Below are positions 59,381-64,000 of a DNA stretch of 64,000 nucleotides, piece by piece (the first letter of the stretch is position 1; each line of letters begins with the position of its first letter). The notes beneath the pieces were generated by a model. It was given only the letters and a program-made list of their open reading frames with translations, was not told the origin of the DNA and made no database searches. The translations under genes and the position numbers were made by a program. The DNA is from JABWAJ01 sp038323375 (lineage in GTDB: Bacteria > Bacteroidota > Bacteroidia > Chitinophagales > Saprospiraceae): positions 18,863 through 82,862 of the forward strand of contig JBBQGV010000014.1 of assembly GCA_038323375.1 (NCBI GenBank), read 5' to 3'.

Positions 59381-60766
59381 CTATCCCTCATCCCAGTTGA
59401 TTTCGCTGGAACGGCGGGACACCTGCGTGTAGATACTTCCAAGGTCGCGCAAGTCAACATAAGTGCTATTCAACCGGTTAGTCCGGCGCAGGTCAATCCA
59501 ACGATGGCCGCCTTCTGCCCAAAGCGAATAGCGGCGCTGAAAGAGGATTTCATCAATCAGCGCATCCTCCGTCTGAGCCCCGCCATAGTTGGCTAAGCCC
59601 CAGGTATTGCGTACGACATTGATGGCCTCCACCGCATCGGTAGGCTGGCCGCTGCGCGCTTTTGCTTCCGCATAAATAAGGATCAGCTCTTCATTGCGAA
59701 TAAACGGCACAGGGTCGGTATTGGTCGCCCATCGGTTATCCTGATATTCTCCAACCAAGAGGTTTCCGGCAGCGTCTTTCAACGCATTGTTTGTCACAGG
59801 ATTAGCCACACGTCTTGCAAACTTGTTCGCTACACGGGCATCACCGGGTAGTGCATCTTCAATCAGCGCCGGGTGGGCAATCAAAATCGTTGACGTTGGA
59901 CGGTCAAACGGATAATAAAGCGGGTTGTTGAGGTCGGGCGCTTCGCCATAAACGTGTGCCGGGCCTACGTTCATTTTATCGGAAGTTGCAGCGTCTACGT
60001 CCAAATCCATGAAAGAAACAGCCAATGCATCCAGAGCACCCTGGTTGTTACCTGCATACAGGGCGACACGGGCAGCAATGGCACGATTGACTTTTTTCAT
60101 CCCATCGGGCGTGTCAAACCCGCCAAATCCTTCCGTCAATACAAAAGAAAAGCTGCTTCCTGCATCGTTCAGGTCTTTCAGACCATCCGCGAGGATGTCG
60201 GAAATAGCGGCCAAAGATTCTGCATAGCCGAGTCTTGGCCCCGGGTTCAGGGGATCTGATACCTCGATGCGAATGCCATTCTGATACTGCTGCATCAATG
60301 GCCAAAGCAACTGAAATCCTTTTATAGTTTTTGCAAATCCTTTATAACCAGCCCTTTCAGCTGTGCTGAGCGCCGTGCTGTTGTCGGCGGACTGAATTAG
60401 GACATTCGCCTGTTTCACAGCGATGTAAGGCGTGACATACGTACCGCCGGAAGTAAAGAAGTCTGTATACGTTTCCGTGCGGCCAATGCCCAGCCAATCC
60501 GGGATAAATCGCGGGTCAGAAGCAAAATATGGCCATACTTCGCGGCCGAAAGCGCCGAACATTTGTACCGCATTGGCCAAATAATCGCGGTTGCGCCCTT
60601 CTAAGCCATACACCAGCGTTTGCAATTCCGCCTTGGAGGCGTCGTTGAGTACGCTGCCTAAGGAAGGGTTGTTCGGGTCAACGATTTCCTCCACTTCACA
60701 CGCTGTGACCGAGGCTAAGGTTGCCACCAACAAGATGAAGTACCATTTATTGATCATCCGATTCAT
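59381..60766 (-). CDS. SusD/RagB-family outer-membrane lipoprotein
   Basis: 461 residues. A lipoprotein signal ends in SVTACEV (lipidated Cys about 23). TPR-like helices and the family segments NLLIQSADNSTALSTAE (read VLIQSADNS), PFIRNEELILIYAEAKARSG, AVEAINVVRN and FQRRYSLWAEGGHRWIDLRR confirm SusD. It is the surface lid that captures substrate for the SusC channel, encoded 18 bp upstream. No glycoside hydrolase is next to it; the only neighbour is a peptidase, which suggests peptides or protein fragments as substrate rather than a glycan. Confidence 0.93.
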   Translation of the reverse strand: MNRMINKWYFILLVATLASVTACEVEEIVDPNNPSLGSVLNDASKAELQTLVYGLEGRNRDYLANAVQMFGAFGREVWPYFASDPRFIPDWLGIGRTETYTDFFTSGGTYVTPYIAVKQANVLIQSADNSTALSTAERAGYKGFAKTIKGFQLLWPLMQQYQNGIRIEVSDPLNPGPRLGYAESLAAISDILADGLKDLNDAGSSFSFVLTEGFGGFDTPDGMKKVNRAIAARVALYAGNNQGALDALAVSFMDLDVDAATSDKMNVGPAHVYGEAPDLNNPLYYPFDRPTSTILIAHPALIEDALPGDARVANKFARRVANPVTNNALKDAAGNLLVGEYQDNRWATNTDPVPFIRNEELILIYAEAKARSGQPTDAVEAINVVRNTWGLANYGGAQTEDALIDEILFQRRYSLWAEGGHRWIDLRRTNRLNSTYVDLRDLGSIYTQVSRRSSEINWDEG

Positions 60767-60784
60767 AATCGTTTCTTGTTTTAA

Positions 60785-63769
60785 TTAAAAATCAAGTTTG
60801 AGATGGAAGAAAAGTCTGCGGGAACTTGGATACGGCGTTACGTCAATATTACCGGTCACCGCCTGCGTACCAAAGTTCGAGGCTTCCGGGTCGTAACCTA
60901 AGTATTTAGTCCACAACAGGATGTTATTGGCAGAAACGCCAATTTTAGCCCGATTGATGAAATTGCCAATGCCTTTCGGAAAGGTATAAAACAAGCCTAC
61001 TTCACGCAGTTTCAGGTAATCAGCCGGCTGAACGTAAACGCCGGTATTGCCGTCAACAGCCCAGGCCAGCAAGCGGTCTAGACCATTCGGGGTGCCGTCT
61101 GCATCGTCGTCGCCATTCCAGTTGTTCGTAGTTCCGCCGTCATCCCACAACAGCGCGGAAAGGTTGATCGCACTGCCGCCGTTCTGGTAGTGCAGCAGGA
61201 AGGTAAAGTCCAGGTTCTTCATGATCGTCAACTGATTGAAGAACGACATCTGAAACTTAGGCTGGCGGTCTCCATATACCGTACGGCCGGTTGTTCCCGG
61301 GCTTTCAGCAATGGTCGGGTTGCCAATAATAGTGGTTGGAGAGAAGCCTTCGGAAACCAGATAGGTGCCCAGCGAAGGTCCAAAGCCGCCCGTTGTAAAG
61401 CGCGGAATGTCCAAACGCGTAATCACAGATTCGTTATTCCACCACATAATGCGCGAAAACCAGTTGAGGTTGGTGGTGCGCACCGGGTTCAACGCTAATG
61501 CCAGTTCGATCCCTTTGTTTTCAAGGTCGGCAGCGTTGGTTGCGATGGCTAAAATCCCTGTAGATTCTGCCGGTTGCAGGTCGAGGATCAGGTTGTTTAC
61601 ATTTTTGATATAGTAGGTTGCTTCCAAAGAAATACGGCCGTTGAACAACCCGGCATCGAGGCCAAACTCCAATTCAGAAGCTGTTTCCGGAACCAAATTG
61701 GGGTCAACGCCGCGGGTACCGACCTGGCCGCCCAATTGGCCGCCAATCAACTGCGAAGTAAGGGATTCAAACGTATTGCCAAACAAGGGCAATCCACCCG
61801 TTTCGCCGTAAGCAGCCCTTAGCTTAAATTGGTTGATTAAATTGCCGCTCCAAAAATCGAAATTGTGAAGGTTAGCGGCAAGTGACGCTTTAGGGAAAGC
61901 GTAGTATTTGTCCTGTTGTACGTTCAAGGTTGATTTATCGAAACGAACCCCTGCCGAAACGATGATCTTGTCTTGCCAGTTCAAATCTTGCTGGGCAACG
62001 ATACCGACATCAGTAACATCCTGGTTTTGTTGCTGTTGGATGGATTGTACTTTGGCCCACTGCAAGTTCCGCTGGCCACCTGCCAGTCCGCGGCCACGAG
62101 TCAGTAAAAATTCTGCTTCCTGATCCAGACGTACCCAACCTACGTTGGTGTTGGAGTTGATAGAACCTAAGTTGGCATTCAATTGCAGGAAAGCCTGAAT
62201 GTTCGTATTCAGGTTATCCTGGCGCCCCCACATCACATCGCCCGGGTTGGCATCTGCACGCTGGTGCTGCAGAACCTCCGGGAAATAGACCAATGAGTTG
62301 CCGCTCAGGTAATCCGCACCGCCATTTAATTTAAATTTAAGATAGGAATTGGCCGTACTAAAAAGATCCACCTCAACCGAAGCTGCTGTAATAAAGCGGT
62401 CAACCACTTGATTGTTGATGCCCAAGTCGCGTACAGCAACCGGGTTGTCGTTGAAATATGGGTTGTCCGGATAATTCCCGTTTGCGTCGGGCAACAGGTC
62501 AGCATAAGAGGGGGTGTAGGCGATTGAATAACCGATAGACCCGCCGGTGTTGTTTTGGTTACCCGTAAATCCGCGGTCGTTGTCCGTTCTGTAATAACTG
62601 TTGTTAAAAGAAATTTTGATCCGTTCGCCTATCCTGTGGTCAATGTTGGCACGGAGGGAATAGCGATCGAAGCCGGTGTTTTTAATGATTCCTTCTTCCG
62701 TTTGGAGACCGCCAGACACATAGAACTGCGTTTTTTCTGTCCCCCCGCTGATGCTAAGTTGGGTGTTGGAAAGCAAGGCATCTTCGCCGTAAAAAAATTC
62801 TTCCCAATCGGTTACTCTTCCGCCCGTGCTGTTGAAAGCAGCCAATTCAGCTTGCCCTCTGGCACCGGTGCCGAAAAATGTCGTAATCTTATCGGCGTCC
62901 CAGGCATCAAATTCCTGAAAATTTTGTCCCTGAGCAACGCCTACGTCCTGGCTCAGGCTGACGCGGGTTTTACCGGAAGCACCCTTTTTAGTAGTGATGA
63001 GGATAACCCCGGCGTTGGCGCGAGTACCGTAAATAGCGGCAGCCGACGGGCCTTTCAACACTTCCACTTTTTCAATATCGTCCGGGTTGAGGTCGGCAAT
63101 GCGATTGGCTGCGTCATCCTGGGTAGCAACGCTGGCACCGCCGGAGGCACCGCTGACCTGTGTGCGGCCATTCCGGATAACGGAGTTGTCCACATACACC
63201 CCATCCACAATATACAAAGGTTGGGAAGAGCCGGCGCCAAGTGTTGAAACGCCGCGCATTTGTACGTTGTTACCGCCGCCGGGAGCGCCGCTGTTTGCAG
63301 AAATGTTTACGCCCGGAATTTTTCCAAATAAAGCGTTGTCAACTGTTTGCGGGGAGGTGTTGCCCACCAATTCATCGCCGGTGATGGACGTCACTGCGTT
63401 GCCGGAATTGGCGCGTTTTACCCCCGAACCTAAGCCAGTAACGATCACTTCTTCCAAACGGGCAATGTCGTCCTCCAATGTTGCTTGTACTGAATTCGAA
63501 CTTACGCTGATCGGCATTTCTGCCGTTTTGTATCCCGTGTAAGAAATAACCAAAACGCCGGAAGACCCCGGTACATTTAGTTCAAACAGACCATCAAGGT
63601 CTGTTACCGTACCGATGGCGGTACCTTTGACGATAATCGAAGCGCCAATAAGTGCTTCACCATTGTCGTCCTTGACTGTTCCTGTCGCCTTAAACTGAGC
63701 CATTGCTGTTGCAGATAACAGCAGGCAAAAAGCCAGCAGGGCGCCGGCCTTTGTGAGGAGTTGCTTCAT
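60785..63769 (-). CDS. SusC/RagA TonB-linked outer-membrane channel
   Basis: 994 residues with a signal peptide (MKQLLTKAGALLAFCLLLS). A carboxypeptidase-regulatory-like domain (about 27-105: GTVKDDNGEALIGASIIVKG) and a plug follow (about 115-225: GKIPGVNISANSGAPGGG, PLYIVDGVYV, VEVLKGPSAAAIYGTRAN). The 22-strand barrel ends in an aromatic residue (LFFHLKLDF). TonB and the proton gradient drive import of the substrate held by SusD. It is the first gene of the operon. Upstream no anti-sigma or sigma gene is visible within the window. Confidence 0.95.
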   Translation of the reverse strand: MKQLLTKAGALLAFCLLLSATAMAQFKATGTVKDDNGEALIGASIIVKGTAIGTVTDLDGLFELNVPGSSGVLVISYTGYKTAEMPISVSSNSVQATLEDDIARLEEVIVTGLGSGVKRANSGNAVTSITGDELVGNTSPQTVDNALFGKIPGVNISANSGAPGGGNNVQMRGVSTLGAGSSQPLYIVDGVYVDNSVIRNGRTQVSGASGGASVATQDDAANRIADLNPDDIEKVEVLKGPSAAAIYGTRANAGVILITTKKGASGKTRVSLSQDVGVAQGQNFQEFDAWDADKITTFFGTGARGQAELAAFNSTGGRVTDWEEFFYGEDALLSNTQLSISGGTEKTQFYVSGGLQTEEGIIKNTGFDRYSLRANIDHRIGERIKISFNNSYYRTDNDRGFTGNQNNTGGSIGYSIAYTPSYADLLPDANGNYPDNPYFNDNPVAVRDLGINNQVVDRFITAASVEVDLFSTANSYLKFKLNGGADYLSGNSLVYFPEVLQHQRADANPGDVMWGRQDNLNTNIQAFLQLNANLGSINSNTNVGWVRLDQEAEFLLTRGRGLAGGQRNLQWAKVQSIQQQQNQDVTDVGIVAQQDLNWQDKIIVSAGVRFDKSTLNVQQDKYYAFPKASLAANLHNFDFWSGNLINQFKLRAAYGETGGLPLFGNTFESLTSQLIGGQLGGQVGTRGVDPNLVPETASELEFGLDAGLFNGRISLEATYYIKNVNNLILDLQPAESTGILAIATNAADLENKGIELALALNPVRTTNLNWFSRIMWWNNESVITRLDIPRFTTGGFGPSLGTYLVSEGFSPTTIIGNPTIAESPGTTGRTVYGDRQPKFQMSFFNQLTIMKNLDFTFLLHYQNGGSAINLSALLWDDGGTTNNWNGDDDADGTPNGLDRLLAWAVDGNTGVYVQPADYLKLREVGLFYTFPKGIGNFINRAKIGVSANNILLWTKYLGYDPEASNFGTQAVTGNIDVTPYPSSRRLFFHLKLDF

Positions 63770-64000
63770 ACTAGTGATATTTTAGTGAATAGATGTGTTC
63801 TCCTACTTTAATTTCAATGGCTTATTTGGGCATTTTATTTATTTGCATAACGATCGTATTCAAATTATGCGGCCTGAAAAATAAAATTTTTGTGAAACAT
63901 ATTGCAACAATATCGGTTATAGATTTTAGTTTCAGAAAATAAAATTTTTAATCCGTTGTTAATGAAAGGGATAAAAGACAGGAAAAATAACCGGAATCAA
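63770..64000. other. Upstream region of the SusC gene
   Basis: AT-rich and gene-free to the window edge. The susC promoter should be here on the minus strand. A TATTGTTG element (63903-63910, minus) resembles the -7 box with one mismatch, but no partner is convincing. Confidence 0.3.

Overview
The window looks like a chromosomal segment of a Bacteroidota bacterium, most likely from the Saprospiraceae/Chitinophagia side of the phylum. The reasons are a SusC/SusD pair, an OmpA/TSP3 protein beside a DUF6089-like barrel, a Reg_prop sensor kinase with a LytTR regulator, an ABC-transporter-like binding protein fused to OmpA, few Shine-Dalgarno sequences, one good TTG/TAnnTTTG promoter, and intergenic palindromes typical of this phylum. 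I saw no tRNA, rRNA, transposase or CRISPR array. The species cannot be named from the sequence.

Layout. 1-5060: a leftward four-gene membrane/coiled-coil operon ending in a binding-protein-OmpA fusion, then a GT2 glycosyltransferase and the remnant of a DMT transporter. 5165-14071: an FGE-like protein, a Tat-type Gfo/Idh/MocA oxidoreductase, ApbE, a leftward WD40 protein with a membrane coiled-coil partner, and a sialate O-acetylesterase. 14202-17730: a leftward four-gene operon of a ferritin-like protein, a Cys-rich small protein, a DUF692/MNIO enzyme and a DUF2063 partner. It reads as a RiPP-type peptide-modification locus with an unfamiliar precursor and is the best candidate here for an undescribed system. 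17837-27341: an MBL hydrolase, ribH, an outer-membrane protein, an M28 peptidase, a YceI-sensor kinase-regulator operon and a CDF metal transporter. 27342-32174: a DnaA-box cluster, a strongly folded leader, nrdB, an AT-rich insert with a broken Abi-like gene, nrdA and a terminator. 32438-35594: a DUF6089-TSP3-OmpA fusion, its short paralogue, and a SIR2 deacylase. 35727-54199: a two-gene Tc toxin locus, a natural TcB-TcC fusion followed by a 3647-residue TcA carrying five LamG-like inserts. 54210-63769: Nnr, Tex, a lipoprotein peptidase and a SusC/SusD pair.

How the parts work together. In the Tc locus TcA would form the cell-binding translocation channel, and the B-C fusion would form the cocoon holding the C-terminal toxin. 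In the MNIO operon DUF2063 would present the Cys-rich peptide to the iron oxidase, with the ferritin-like protein as a probable extra oxidase. The SusC/SusD pair and the secreted peptidase suggest peptide uptake.

Non-coding structure is rich. A 175-bp folded element occurs twice (132-306 and 58092-58265), aligned without gaps, with compensating changes in its stem, and it overlaps the ends of neighbouring genes. A second 40-bp hairpin family occurs at 6153-6192 and 21719-21758. Functions are assigned from recognised motifs without database searches; start codons were chosen by signal peptides, overlaps and conserved N-termini.
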